The notes beneath the pieces are model-generated. The model saw nothing but the letters and a program-made list of their open reading frames with translations. It searched no databases and was not told where the DNA came from. 64,000 nt of DNA, from contig NZ_LUTN01000010.1 of NCBI RefSeq assembly GCF_002111595.1, positions 1 through 64,000 on the forward strand, read 5' to 3'. The number at the start of each line of letters is the position of its first letter. Positions within the stretch are counted from its first letter, which is position 1. Of this stretch, positions 30,561 through 39,190 are shown piece by piece. This DNA comes from Lonsdalea britannica (GTDB taxonomy: Bacteria; Pseudomonadota; Gammaproteobacteria; Enterobacterales; Enterobacteriaceae). Made by a program: the position numbers and the translations under genes.

Positions 30561-30956
30561 TTACCACTGCTTATTCAGCAGGCGGTCGAGGCTGAAAGCG
30601 CCGGGACCGGTCACGAACAGTAGGAGATAACCGCCGGTAATGGACAGGTTCTTCATAAACATCAGCTCATTACCTGCCTGTGCAAAGTCGTGGTGGAAAA
30701 TAAGCGCGGTAAGCAGCGTAAATATCGCTGTCGAAATCGCGACGGTGCGAGTGAGGAAACCGAAGAGAATGGCCAGCCCGCCCCCCAGCTCCAGAAGAAT
30801 CGTCAGGGGCAGCAATGCGCCGGGGACACCCATCGCCTGCATATATTGCTGGGTGCCGGCATAGGCGTCGCCCAGCTTGCCGTAACCGGCGTAAATGAAC
30901 AGTATTGGCATCAGGATACGGGCAACTAATATCAGGACATTGTCTGATTTTTTCAT
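30561..30956 (-). CDS. yqjF: DoxX-family membrane protein YqjF
   Basis: 131 residues from the ATG at 30956 (MKKSDNVLILVARILMPILF); the longer frame to 30980 adds eight residues with no better start. Four membrane helices and the DoxX pattern FIYAGYGKLGDAYAGTQQYMQAMGVP are clear. E. coli yqjF is induced by nitroaromatic compounds through YhaJ; the biochemical role is open, with quinone handling suggested by yqjG beside it. Confidence 0.92.
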   Translation of the reverse strand: MKKSDNVLILVARILMPILFIYAGYGKLGDAYAGTQQYMQAMGVPGALLPLTILLELGGGLAILFGFLTRTVAISTAIFTLLTALIFHHDFAQAGNELMFMKNLSITGGYLLLFVTGPGAFSLDRLLNKQW

Positions 30957-31138
30957 CAATTCTCTCTCCGGTCGGAACAATATGATTCAGTTGGCTGATG
31001 ATGATTAACTATCAAAAATTCATCGAGTTTTTAGCCGTGTGTGACGGTTGAGAGTGATGTTAGAAGGGAAGGTGAAAGTAAGACAGCAAGTAAAACTGTC
31101 TTTTTTATTCAATTAAATTGATTTAAGCGTCAGGGCAT

Positions 31139-31166
31139 AAAAAAGCCATACCTCGAAAGGTATGGC
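31139..31166 (-). terminator. Terminator of the yqjD-E-K operon
   Basis: GCCATACC/GGTATGGC stem with a 6-nt loop, followed on the minus strand by six T. It sits 28 nt after the yqjK stop. Confidence 0.85.
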
Positions 31167-31194
31167 GATGTCTTAATAAAGGTGCCTTTCTGAA

Positions 31195-31482
31195 CTAGGC
31201 GCGCGGAAGAATGTTGCGCACCAGCTTTATCGCGCCCCAAACGCCGGCGGCTTTGCGGGCAACCTTCAGCAGACGGCCTGGGCGTCGTAGACCGACGACG
31301 GCGACAAGCCCCGCGCCAGCCATCAGATAATGACGCAGGCCAACGAGTTTTTGCCAATAGCGATCGCACGGTTCAGTCGCTTCAAGCCACTGCCTTTTTT
31401 CTGAGACCAGTTCAATGCGTTGCTGGTGGATGAGACTCACCAGTCGCGCTTTTTCCTGTGCCAGATACCGTTTACGGCTCAC
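31195..31482 (-). CDS. yqjK: YqjK-like small membrane protein
   Basis: 95 residues. A basic N-terminal half (RKRYLAQEKARLVSLIHQQR) and one hydrophobic segment (HYLMAGAGLVAVVGL). Start overlaps the yqjE stop by 4 nt. It is the third gene of the yqjD-E-K operon; E. coli YqjK is likewise uncharacterised. Probably acts with YqjE and YqjD at the membrane. Confidence 0.88.
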   Translation of the reverse strand: MSRKRYLAQEKARLVSLIHQQRIELVSEKRQWLEATEPCDRYWQKLVGLRHYLMAGAGLVAVVGLRRPGRLLKVARKAAGVWGAIKLVRNILPRA

Positions 31483-31874
31483 TTCAGCTTTTCCTCCAGC
31501 AGCGCCCGATCGTTAGCCAGCTCTTTGCGGGTCTCTTTCAGCAGCGTGGTGCGACGCGCGCGCAACAGTGCCCAAAGGCCGCCGATAACCGCCAGTCCCA
31601 GCAGAATACCGGTTGTCCAGCAGAGTCCCAGCAGGCGATACTCAGGTTCCAGGCTCCAAATCACCAGTGCAATCAGACACATCAGACCAAAAGTGGTGAA
31701 TATCAGGGTTAGCCCTACCAACAGCAGCAGCTGGACCAGATTACTCTTCTCTTGTTCAAGCTCGACAGCAGCAAGCTTGACCCGCGTCTCGACCATTCCC
31801 GCGACCAAGGTGATGATGCGTTTCACCGTTGCGACGCAGGCGATGGCGGGGCCTTGGCGTTCTTGATTACTCAT
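31479..31874 (-). CDS. yqjE: YqjE phage-holin-III-like membrane protein
   Basis: 131 residues: an amphipathic N-terminal helix (ITLVAGMVETRVKLAAVELEQEK), two membrane helices, and a charged tail. The layout matches the YqjE/holin superfamily III. It starts 5 nt after yqjD. Function unknown; it may help YqjD with membrane docking. Confidence 0.9.
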   Translation of the reverse strand: MSNQERQGPAIACVATVKRIITLVAGMVETRVKLAAVELEQEKSNLVQLLLLVGLTLIFTTFGLMCLIALVIWSLEPEYRLLGLCWTTGILLGLAVIGGLWALLRARRTTLLKETRKELANDRALLEEKLK

Positions 31875-31879
31875 AGCGA

Positions 31880-32188
31880 TTAACGACGTGCGAGCAGAAT
31901 GCCGACGACGAGGCCGACGGCCGCGCCGATCCCAACGCCAGCCCAGGGTTTTTCGCGAATATAGTCTTCAGCCTGTCCGGTCGCCTCACGCGTGTGAGCT
32001 TTGATGCGCTCACCGGTTTCATTCAGGCGTGAACGGGATTCTTGCAGGACGCCCTCCGCTTTTTCGCGCAGTTTATCCAGGTCGCCTTTGGATTTTTCGC
32101 TGGAGCTACGCAGCACTTCTTCGAGCGTGTCGCCCAGAGATCGTAATTCTTCACGTAGCTGCTGTTCTGAATTGGATTCACGAGACAT
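31880..32188 (-). CDS. yqjD: Ribosome-associated membrane protein YqjD (ElaB family)
   Basis: 102 residues: a long charged helix (LREELRSLGDTLEEVLRSS...) and a C-terminal glycine-rich membrane anchor (PWAGVGIGAAVGLVVGILLARR). E. coli YqjD and ElaB tether stationary-phase ribosomes to the inner membrane. The gap of 140 bp to mzrA lacks the E. coli neighbour yqjC; a YqjC-type gene is found instead beside rpoD at 50339. Confidence 0.93.
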   Translation of the reverse strand: MSRESNSEQQLREELRSLGDTLEEVLRSSSEKSKGDLDKLREKAEGVLQESRSRLNETGERIKAHTREATGQAEDYIREKPWAGVGIGAAVGLVVGILLARR

Positions 32189-32328
32189 AGCAAAACTCCC
32201 TAATGTTATGAAAGCTGATATTCAACTATAGACGATATTTCTATTGGCGTGCGGTAAACCCTTGCGTTGGTTGCGATAAATGCGGCCGCAACGGCGCAAA
32301 AGGGGAGTGATGAGATAACCCCGAGGGA

Positions 32329-32703
32329 TTACCCCAAATGAGACGATGGCGGTGGGGAGTATTTATGCGCGGGCTGGCCGCTTTTCGCTATCTGAGTCAC
32401 GACATTGACCTGCGGGAGCACCGTGCGCAGCACGTCGCGCGCGTCTCGGCTTTGTTCCGGACAAGACAGCCGTACTACGATGCTGTCCTGCGCGGGGATG
32501 ATACTTTCAATACCAATGCCGCGCTCACTGAGGCGCTGATAAATATAAAACCCATCCGGTAGCGTGGCGCCCTGACGCTGCGGGCTAATATGCAGCGTGA
32601 CTTCATCGGGCGTATGGCGGGATGACGTGACCATGATAATTACAGGCAACAGCATCAACAGTAGACGCCAGACGGGCTTGTTTTTCAGCCAGCGGCTCAC
32701 CAT
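32329..32703 (-). CDS. mzrA: EnvZ/OmpR modulator MzrA
   Basis: 124 residues with one N-terminal membrane helix (VWRLLLMLLPVIIMVTS) and a small periplasmic domain. In E. coli MzrA binds EnvZ and links the Cpx and EnvZ/OmpR stress pathways. It starts 3 nt after the yqjA reading frame ends, so the two are co-transcribed. The Pro/Ser-rich tail (KYSPPPSSHLG) is less conserved. Confidence 0.88.
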   Translation of the reverse strand: MVSRWLKNKPVWRLLLMLLPVIIMVTSSRHTPDEVTLHISPQRQGATLPDGFYIYQRLSERGIGIESIIPAQDSIVVRLSCPEQSRDARDVLRTVLPQVNVVTQIAKSGQPAHKYSPPPSSHLG

Positions 32704-32706
32704 GTC

Positions 32707-33380
32707 TTAATGTCCTTTTCCACTATGAACGGCGCGCTTCTTGCGCCTGAGTACAACCAATGATCCTACTAATCCGATGCAGAGCAACACCAGCGGCAAC
32801 ATCATCAGGAAAAACATCAGCTGGCCTTCGTACTTGCGAAAGACCGGCGTGTTTCCCAGCGCATAGCCGAGAGAAACCAAAATGATGACCCACAGGAAAG
32901 CGCTCATCCAGTTGAAGAACTGGAAACGGGCGTTATTCAGCCCGGATAGCCCGGCAATGGTGGGTAGCAGCGTCCGGATAAAAGCCAGGAAACGCGCAAT
33001 CAGTAATGCGGACAGGCCGTGACGGTGGAACAACTGGTGCGCTCTTTGATGGTAATGCACCGGCAGGTGAGAAAGCCAACTTTGCACCAGCCTGGTATTG
33101 CCGAGCCACTTGCCTTGCAGATAGCTCATCCAGCATCCCAGGCTTGCCGCCGTGGTCAACAGAGCGATGGTAAAAGGGTAGTTCATGGTGCCTTTGGCGA
33201 TGAGGACGCCGACAAGAATCAGCAGCTGTCGCCGGGCAGAAAGGCGGCGGGCAGCAAACCGTTTTCCAGAACGAGGATCAGGAACAGCAGCCCGTAAATC
33301 GTCCAAACCAGCTTGGGGTTGGCGAGAATGTCGAAGTTTTGGTGCCAGAGTGCGTTAAGAAGCTCTTTAATCATTTCCAT
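32707..33380 (-). pseudogene. yqjA: DedA-family membrane protein YqjA, frame broken
   Basis: The protein starts at the ATG at 33380 ([23 protein letters not shown]) and runs in frame to [11 protein letters not shown], where a stop follows at once. The remainder ([18 protein letters not shown]... to the C-terminus) is open in the next frame. One missing base in GACAGCTGCTGATT around 33225 (restoring AGC-CTG-CTG) repairs it. DedA proteins are lipid scramblase-like membrane proteins needed for envelope proton-motive homeostasis. No other damage is seen, so recent loss or a sequence error are equally possible. Confidence 0.88.
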
Positions 33381-33950
33381 CTGGTATTCCTGTACTGCGG
33401 CATGGGGATAAATTCGCTGCCCTCAATGAACGGCAATAGGTCACTGTAAGTTTCAAATCCTGCTGATGTAGCGTGATTTTGCGCCAAAAGAGCTTCTTTC
33501 GGCGAGAAGCAGCTTTAGCCTGATGCATCGGCAAGGAAACGTTGCTCGATGACGCGTTATTTATTGATTTTATTATTCGAACGACTCCAGGCTGGCATGC
33601 CTGAACCGACGACGGCAATACAGTGGATGGTCATCACAGCCGTGGAGTGACGGCGCGTTAAAATGACTGACATCCTGTTTCAGGGGGTTTGCCCAATCTG
33701 CTACCGATAAACATAAAAAAAACGCCATAACTGTAACAAAATAGGTAGGGCTGAGATAGGGAAATATCAGCGGTAAAAGTCAGATAATTCGCGGTTTTAG
33801 CCGCGATAATCGTGGATACAGTCATATTTTACACTTACTGACAGAAATCGACGTTTTATGACCTTTTTTTCCTATTGTTTCGATTATGTCCGCCCTGCAA
33901 AAAGGCGATAAACAGGCAAAGTATAGACAAGCCTGACGATAATATTAAAA
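33381..33950. other. Intergenic region between yqjA and alx
   Basis: About 570 bp without a supportable gene; an 83-codon minus-strand ORF (33367-33618) is not like any family I know. E. coli has exuR, exuT, uxaCA, ygjV and sstT between these points, so this is likely the scar of a deletion or rearrangement. Promoters for yqjA-mzrA should lie at the left end. Confidence 0.45.
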
Positions 33951-33955
33951 AGAGA

Positions 33956-33982
33956 ACGCCCGGTATGGTGTTTACCGGGCGT
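33956..33982 (-). terminator. Terminator of alx
   Basis: ACGCCCGGTA/TACCGGGCGT, a perfect 10-bp stem with a 7-nt loop, followed on the minus strand by a T-rich stretch. It lies 34 nt after the alx stop. Confidence 0.9.
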
Positions 33983-34016
33983 GTTATTTAGGGCCGTGAA
34001 AATGACGTCAATGAGA

Positions 34017-34970
34017 TTAGCGTGCCGCGCGTCGATTAACCCAGATATTGATCAGTATGGTCACCAACAGTATTGCCGCCACGATGCCGAGCGACAGCGA
34101 TACCGGGATATGGAAGAGATCGATCAGCATCATTTTGACCCCGATGAAGATCAGGATCACCGCCAGACCGTACTTCAGCAGTGAGAACTTTTCAGCGACG
34201 CCGGACAACAGGAAGTACATGGCGCGAAGTCCCAAAATGGCGAAGAGGTTGGAAGTCAGTACGATGAAGGGATCGGTCGTCACGGCGAAGATGGCCGGAA
34301 TACTGTCCACCGCGAAGATCACGTCGCTGATTTCCACCATGATCAGCACCAGAAACAGCGGCGTGGCATAAAGCACGCCGTTCTGGCGGCTGAAGAAACG
34401 TTCGCCTTGCAGTGTGTCGGTCATTCTGAGGTGCTTGCGCAGCCAGCGTACCACTGGCTTGTCGCCGACCGCCGCGTCATCTTCTTTTGCCATCGCCATT
34501 TTGACGCCGGTAAACAGCAAGAATGCGCCGAAGATATACAGCAACCACTGGAACTGCGTGACCAGCCAGCTGCCCGCGAACACCATAATTGTACGCAGTA
34601 CGATGGCGCCCAGGACACCGAAAATCAGCACGCGACGCTGATACTGCGCGGGGATGGAGAAGTAACTAAACAACATCAGCCAGACGAAGACGTTATCGAC
34701 GGCCAGCGCTTTTTCAATCAAATACCCGGTAAAGAAGGCCAGCGCCTGTGCGTCCGCGATCTCCCGTCCCATCGTGCTGTTGAGATACCACCAGAAACCG
34801 GCGTTGAACAGCACGGCCATCGTAACCCACACGATGGACCAACTGGCCGCCTGCTTGAATGTCATGACCGTCGACCCCTTTTTCCCCTGAGAGAAAAGGT
34901 CGATCGCTAGCATGACCACTACAATGGCAGCGAAGCTGCCCCACAACCACGGTGTGCCTATGGAAGCCAT
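34017..34970 (-). CDS. alx: Alx, TerC-family manganese exporter
   Basis: 317 residues with about nine membrane helices. The TerC signatures [19 protein letters not shown] and [21 protein letters not shown] hold the conserved Asp residues. E. coli Alx exports manganese and is induced by alkali and by Mn through its RNA leader, which is present here (34999-35186). Spelling of the protein is close to E. coli throughout. Confidence 0.96.
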   Translation of the reverse strand: MASIGTPWLWGSFAAIVVVMLAIDLFSQGKKGSTVMTFKQAASWSIVWVTMAVLFNAGFWWYLNSTMGREIADAQALAFFTGYLIEKALAVDNVFVWLMLFSYFSIPAQYQRRVLIFGVLGAIVLRTIMVFAGSWLVTQFQWLLYIFGAFLLFTGVKMAMAKEDDAAVGDKPVVRWLRKHLRMTDTLQGERFFSRQNGVLYATPLFLVLIMVEISDVIFAVDSIPAIFAVTTDPFIVLTSNLFAILGLRAMYFLLSGVAEKFSLLKYGLAVILIFIGVKMMLIDLFHIPVSLSLGIVAAILLVTILINIWVNRRAAR

Positions 34971-34998
34971 AGTTCATATCCTTAAAATGTAAAAACAA

Positions 34999-35186
34999 AA
35001 CGGCCCACGTCGTAAGGCGTGGGCCGTTTGCGCGCATTATTCACAAATGGACCTCGCCTTCCGGCAAGGTCTCACTTACAACTTAATGTGCGTACGCATT
35101 AAGGTTGCCCGGTAACCGAGTGCAAGAGCACTGTAATGACGACTAACCGGCGAAGAAGTTACTCCCCTTTGCGTGACTAAAGATAG
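34999..35186 (-). promoter_or_regulatory. yybP-ykoY (Mn2+) riboswitch, alx leader
   Basis: Read on the minus strand, the leader has AAGGGGAGTA (near 35164), the paired CCGG/CCGGGCAACC arms, and AGTGAGACCTTGCCGGAAGG followed by CGAGGTCC: the conserved core of the yybP-ykoY aptamer as in the E. coli alx PRE element. A GC-rich hairpin AACGGCCCACG...CGTGGGCCGTT with a T-tract follows just before the alx ribosome site. Control of termination or translation by Mn2+ and pH is known for the family. Confidence 0.92.
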
Positions 35187-35355
35187 GTGAAATATTGACC
35201 CCGGTCAAACCGATATCGCCCGTTGTCTGATGGAACTTGTCTACGCCGCCGCCCGCTGCGCTCGACTGATAAAAAACCAATATGAGAAAAGCATTTACTG
35301 CCGCGTTCTTTTAGGGGATAAACAGCGCAAATTTACATTGTTAACAGGAGAGGCT

Positions 35356-36498
35356 ATGAGCCAACTCGATCTGGAAACGAGCACCTTAACATTGGTGCGC
35401 TATCCCCTTTCGGCTCAGGAGACCGCACTGCAGGCATGGGAAGCGGCCGACGAATATCTGTTGCGAGAACTGGCGGATATGCCATTAGGCGACGGACCCC
35501 GCCTGATTTTCAACGATGCGTTCGGCGCGCTGGCCTGCGGGTTGCAGGCGCAATCACCTTGCTGCATCAGCGATTCATACCTCAGCCAGTTGGCGACACG
35601 GCACAATCTGGCGCAGAACGGTTTTGACGCCAATGGGGTCACGCTGCTGGATAGCCTGTCCGATCTGCCCGCCGCTCCGGCGCTGGTCGTGATTAAAGTC
35701 CCGAAGACACTGGCGTTGTTGGAACACCAACTACGGATGCTTAGTCACGTGGTAACGCCGCAGACGGTCGTCATGGCCGGGGCGAAGGCGCGCGACATTC
35801 ATACCTCGACGCTCGCGTTGTTCGAACAGATTCTGGGCCCGACCAAGACGTCGCTGGCCTGGAAAAAAGCGCGTTTGGTTCATTGCCAGCCTGACGGCCG
35901 GGAACCGAGTGAGCGCCTGCCGCTGACGGAATGGGCGGTGCCTGAAAATGGTTTCCAGATAGCTAACCACGCCAATGTCTTTGCGCGCGGCGGGCTGGAT
36001 ATCGGCGCGCGACTCTTTATGCAGCATTTACCGCAACAGTTGGAAGGCAAGGTGGTCGATCTGGGCTGCGGCAACGGCGTTGTGGGACTGACGGCGCTCG
36101 ATCTGAATCCTCAGGCCACCCTCAGTTTCCTGGATGAGTCCTATATGGCGGTGGCCTCAAGCCGGAAGAATGTGGAACTGAACCGACCTCAGGATCTCGA
36201 CCGCTGCGAGTTTGCGGTAAATAACTCACTGGCCGGTATTGCCGACGGGAGTCTGCAGGCCGTGCTGTGCAACCCGCCGTTTCATCAGCAGCAGGCAATC
36301 TCGGGCGATATCGCCTGGCAGATGTTTACGGATGCGAAGCGTTGTCTTAGCGTCGGCGGGGAACTGCGGATTATCGGAAATCGCCACCTGAACTATTTTC
36401 AGAAGCTCAAGCGTATGTTCGGCAATTGCGAAACCATTGCCAGCAATCCGAAATTTGTCGTGCTGCGCGCCATCAAAAGCGCTGCCAAACGCCGCTAG
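35356..36498 (+). CDS. rlmG: 23S rRNA (guanine-1835-N2)-methyltransferase RlmG
   Basis: 380 residues from the ATG at 35356 with AGGAGAGG upstream, matching the E. coli start; the frame is open further back to 35230 without a ribosome site. The C-terminal methyltransferase domain has [12 protein letters not shown] (SAM site) and the NPPF catalytic motif. RlmG modifies G1835 of 23S rRNA. Convergent or divergent partners give no operon; alx lies divergent upstream as in E. coli-like genomes. Confidence 0.96.
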   Translation: MSQLDLETSTLTLVRYPLSAQETALQAWEAADEYLLRELADMPLGDGPRLIFNDAFGALACGLQAQSPCCISDSYLSQLATRHNLAQNGFDANGVTLLDSLSDLPAAPALVVIKVPKTLALLEHQLRMLSHVVTPQTVVMAGAKARDIHTSTLALFEQILGPTKTSLAWKKARLVHCQPDGREPSERLPLTEWAVPENGFQIANHANVFARGGLDIGARLFMQHLPQQLEGKVVDLGCGNGVVGLTALDLNPQATLSFLDESYMAVASSRKNVELNRPQDLDRCEFAVNNSLAGIADGSLQAVLCNPPFHQQQAISGDIAWQMFTDAKRCLSVGGELRIIGNRHLNYFQKLKRMFGNCETIASNPKFVVLRAIKSAAKRR

Positions 36499-36591
36499 TC
36501 TGATTAACGTAGCCTGAGCCTGAATGGGGCGATTTGTGGTCAAGTGAGACTGTCATTATAATTCGCTGGATATTCAGGCAAAGGAATCTCT

Positions 36592-36888
36592 ATGTGTATT
36601 GATGAGTGGGAAGCGCGACTGGACAGCGCGCTGCAGGCGTTGGAGTCCAGCGTGCAGCAACAACAGCAGCGTTGGCACGAGCACGTTTATCAGCTCAATG
36701 CGCAGTTGACGCTGGCCCGTGAGCAGGAAGCGGAACTGAGAGAGCAGATAGAAACGCTGGTGGCGCGGATGAATTCGGTTAGCGCTTCGCCGGAACGGAA
36801 TCCTCTGCTGCAAAAGGTCAATGCCATTCGGACTCATATCGATGCGTTGGCCAAAGATGCCGAGGCGTTCTGCCAGTCTTTGCCCTGA
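36592..36888 (+). CDS. Small coiled-coil protein of unknown function
   Basis: 98 residues with AAAGGA before the ATG. The sequence from 3 to about 60 (EWEARLDSALQALESSVQQQQQRWHEHVYQLNAQLTLAREQEAELREQIETL) has a heptad-like pattern and looks like a coiled coil, with a second helix at the end. No signal peptide and no motif. I do not recognise it; it lies alone downstream of rlmG on the same strand. Confidence 0.6.
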   Translation: MCIDEWEARLDSALQALESSVQQQQQRWHEHVYQLNAQLTLAREQEAELREQIETLVARMNSVSASPERNPLLQKVNAIRTHIDALAKDAEAFCQSLP

Positions 36889-37043
36889 CAGAGGAATCAA
36901 GGAGGGGCGTCAGTCTCTCTCCTTTATCCCCACGTTGTTCGAACCTGGCATTGTGCTGTTAACCTTCATGTTTGCTTACGTAATATTGTCGCTTTGCCCA
37001 CAAATGGCGATATTCTCGCCGATTCTCCTTTCAAAGTTTTACC

Positions 37044-37058
37044 TTTACTCTCATTACC
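37044..37058 (-). promoter_or_regulatory. Possible CpxR box upstream of spy
   Basis: On the minus strand GGTAA-TGAGA-GTAAA approximates the GTAAA-N5-GTAAA CpxR site. E. coli spy is under Cpx and Bae control, which supports the reading, but the match is imperfect. Confidence 0.4.
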
Positions 37059-37140
37059 TTAAATTCTGTGACCTATACTCATCCCTGACAACGAATGATG
37101 AACGGCATTAATGCTGATAAACCATATATGAGGGGAGTCT

Positions 37141-37632
37141 ATGTCTAAATTAACCGCTATCGTGATTGCTTCCGCACTGGCGTTCGGCGCGGCTGGCTTT
37201 GCTAACGCACAGGACAGCAAACCGGCGGTGCCGCATGGCGAGCACATGATGAAACATCATGGCCCAGGCGAAGGGAAGGAACATGGCATGATGTTTAAAG
37301 GCCTGAACCTGACCGCAGACCAGAAGCAGAAAATTCATGACATCATGGAAAGCGCTCGCAAAGATGCGCCTCGTCCAGCACCGGAAGATCGTACCGCAAT
37401 GCATGACGTCATTGCTGCCGAGAGCTTTGATGCGGCCAAAGCCGAAAGCCTGGTAGACAAGATGGAAGAGGCCAGCAAGGCGCGTACGCTGAAGCATCTT
37501 GAAACGCAGAACAAGATTTATAACGTGCTGACGCCGGAACAGAAAAAACAGTTCAACGAGAACTTTGAAAAGCGTCTGGCGAAAGGCGAACACGCGCCTA
37601 AGCCCGACCACGCGCCTAAAGCCGAGCAATAA
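37141..37632 (+). CDS. spy: Periplasmic chaperone Spy
   Basis: 163 residues. Signal peptide cut after FANA. A His/Met-rich N-terminal stretch (HGEHMMKHHGPGEG) precedes two LTxxQ motifs (LTADQKQKIHDIM and LTPEQKKQF), the mark of the CpxP/Spy family. Spy is an ATP-free cradle chaperone that protects periplasmic proteins under envelope stress. The C-terminus has a short HAPKPDHAPKAEQ repeat. A stem-loop terminator follows. Confidence 0.93.
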   Translation: MSKLTAIVIASALAFGAAGFANAQDSKPAVPHGEHMMKHHGPGEGKEHGMMFKGLNLTADQKQKIHDIMESARKDAPRPAPEDRTAMHDVIAAESFDAAKAESLVDKMEEASKARTLKHLETQNKIYNVLTPEQKKQFNENFEKRLAKGEHAPKPDHAPKAEQ

Positions 37633-37645
37633 TTCTCGGCCTGTT

Positions 37646-37686
37646 AACCGCCGGAGCGACGCTGACCGTCACCCGGCGGTTTTTTA
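37646..37686 (+). terminator. Terminator of spy
   Basis: AACCGCCGG pairs with CCGGCGGTT, followed by six T, 14 nt past the stop. Confidence 0.85.
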
Positions 37687-37824
37687 TCGCCTGTCGTATC
37701 ATCGGTTCCCCATGTGACGACGATTTTTACGCGCTGCCGTCGGCGTTTTCATGCGTCGCGTCTTGACCTTTCCCCTGATAAAAAGGGTATGTTTTCTCTT
37801 TCCCCCACCATGATGAGGTAGTAA

Positions 37825-38190
37825 ATGATGAAGCATCGTCACTGGCTGTTAGTGGGTTTTCTTCTGACGCCGTTAAGCGTACTGGCGGTTGAAAGCACTC
37901 ACGATGGAAACCATACAACCCCGCATTCAACGGATTTCGAGCAGGCTTATCAGCAAGATATGGACAACATGCATCGCGATATGATGAAAAGCATGTCGAC
38001 TCAGAATCCGGACGTCGCCTTCGCCCAAGGGATGATCGCGCATCATCAGGGCGCGATCGCGATGGCGAAGACACAGCTGAAATTCGGCAAAGATCCGGAG
38101 CTGCGTAAACTGGCGGAAGACATCATCAAGGCGCAGCAGCCGGAAATCGAACAGATGCAAAAATGGCTGGAGCAGCATCCGGGCCAATAG
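37825..38190 (+). CDS. DUF305 periplasmic protein
   Basis: 121 residues. Signal peptide ends at SVLAVE. The DUF305 core DMMKSMSTQNPDVAFAQGMIAHHQGAIAMAKTQL contains the conserved HHQGAI and several Met and His residues. Members are helical ferritin-like-fold proteins often tied to copper handling in the periplasm. The neighbour spy is also a metal/envelope-stress gene, but a terminator separates them. Confidence 0.88.
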   Translation: MMKHRHWLLVGFLLTPLSVLAVESTHDGNHTTPHSTDFEQAYQQDMDNMHRDMMKSMSTQNPDVAFAQGMIAHHQGAIAMAKTQLKFGKDPELRKLAEDIIKAQQPEIEQMQKWLEQHPGQ

Positions 38191-38238
38191 TCGCTGAGAG
38201 CAAGGCTGACCGGCTCCGGTCCGCCTCGCTTTGCTCGG

Positions 38239-39189
38239 CTAATAGGTCACGGTCACCGTTACTGTGTCGCTGTAAGATCCCGCTGGGACATTGCTCTGAT
38301 TTGGATTGATCTTCGCGGTGTAACTGATGCTTTGCGAATTTCCGGATCCCGTGGCGCCGTAGTCATTATCGCTGGTCCACGCGGTGCCGTCCGATCGGTA
38401 GAACTGATATTGCAATGCGTAGGTCGAACCGTTAATGAGCGCGTTCATCTGACGCCAACCGCCGCTGCTGGCATTCAGGCTGGTGAGATCGACGGTGTAG
38501 GTGGCGTTGCGTGTACACCGCACGCTAAGCGCATTGCTGATAGCGGAGAAACTGCTGGGAAGCGCCTGAGTACCGAAATTTACGTCCGGCGCGCTGTCGA
38601 TATAGCAGTCGTTGGTGACCACCATGGAGACCGGAACGACGGAGGTGTCTGTCCCCGTGGTATAGGCGCAGATACCCAGAACCCCGACAAAACAGATTTT
38701 GTAGTACCAGGACAGCGTGATGTTGTCGGTGTAAGTGCCGGCGGCGACATTGGCGCCTGTCGATGTCCTTAGATAGATGGGCAAGGTGCCGTCGCTGGAA
38801 TTGAACAGACCTAACAATCCGAGCAGCGTGGTACTGCTCCATTTAATGGTATCCCCGATCGGGTAGGTGGCGCTGCAGCCGGAGTCCTGGCAAATGGTGT
38901 AGGGGATATATTCACCGGTACTGGCGTTATACAACCGCGGCGTGGCGCCGGAGGCGTTGCTGGTGGACGCGATCGTGGCGGTCACCGTATTGGTGCTGAT
39001 CAGCGACAATAGGCTGCCGGAGCAGGTGAACCCGCTACCGGATTGCACCGTTTGCGCGCTGCTGGCGAGCGAAAACGAACTGATGGAGCCGAATGTCGAG
39101 CTGCTGGACGACGAGCTACAGCCCGCATGGGCCGTGGACAGCCCCGATATCCCCAACAACAGCATCATAAAAAACCGAAACATAGTCAT
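38239..39189 (-). CDS. Archaic pilus tip adhesin, CsuE-like
   Basis: 316 residues. Signal peptide (to THAG) and a Ser-rich start, then two spore-coat-protein-U (SCPU) domains: about 24-180 and 185-316, each ending in a donor-strand-like GTYTDNITLSW and GSYSDTVTVTVTY. The two-domain layout and last place in the operon correspond to CsuE, the tip adhesin of Csu pili. It starts 1 nt after the usher stop. Extracellular attachment is the expected role. Confidence 0.85.
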   Translation of the reverse strand: MTMFRFFMMLLLGISGLSTAHAGCSSSSSSSTFGSISSFSLASSAQTVQSGSGFTCSGSLLSLISTNTVTATIASTSNASGATPRLYNASTGEYIPYTICQDSGCSATYPIGDTIKWSSTTLLGLLGLFNSSDGTLPIYLRTSTGANVAAGTYTDNITLSWYYKICFVGVLGICAYTTGTDTSVVPVSMVVTNDCYIDSAPDVNFGTQALPSSFSAISNALSVRCTRNATYTVDLTSLNASSGGWRQMNALINGSTYALQYQFYRSDGTAWTSDNDYGATGSGNSQSISYTAKINPNQSNVPAGSYSDTVTVTVTY

Positions 39190-39190
39190 G

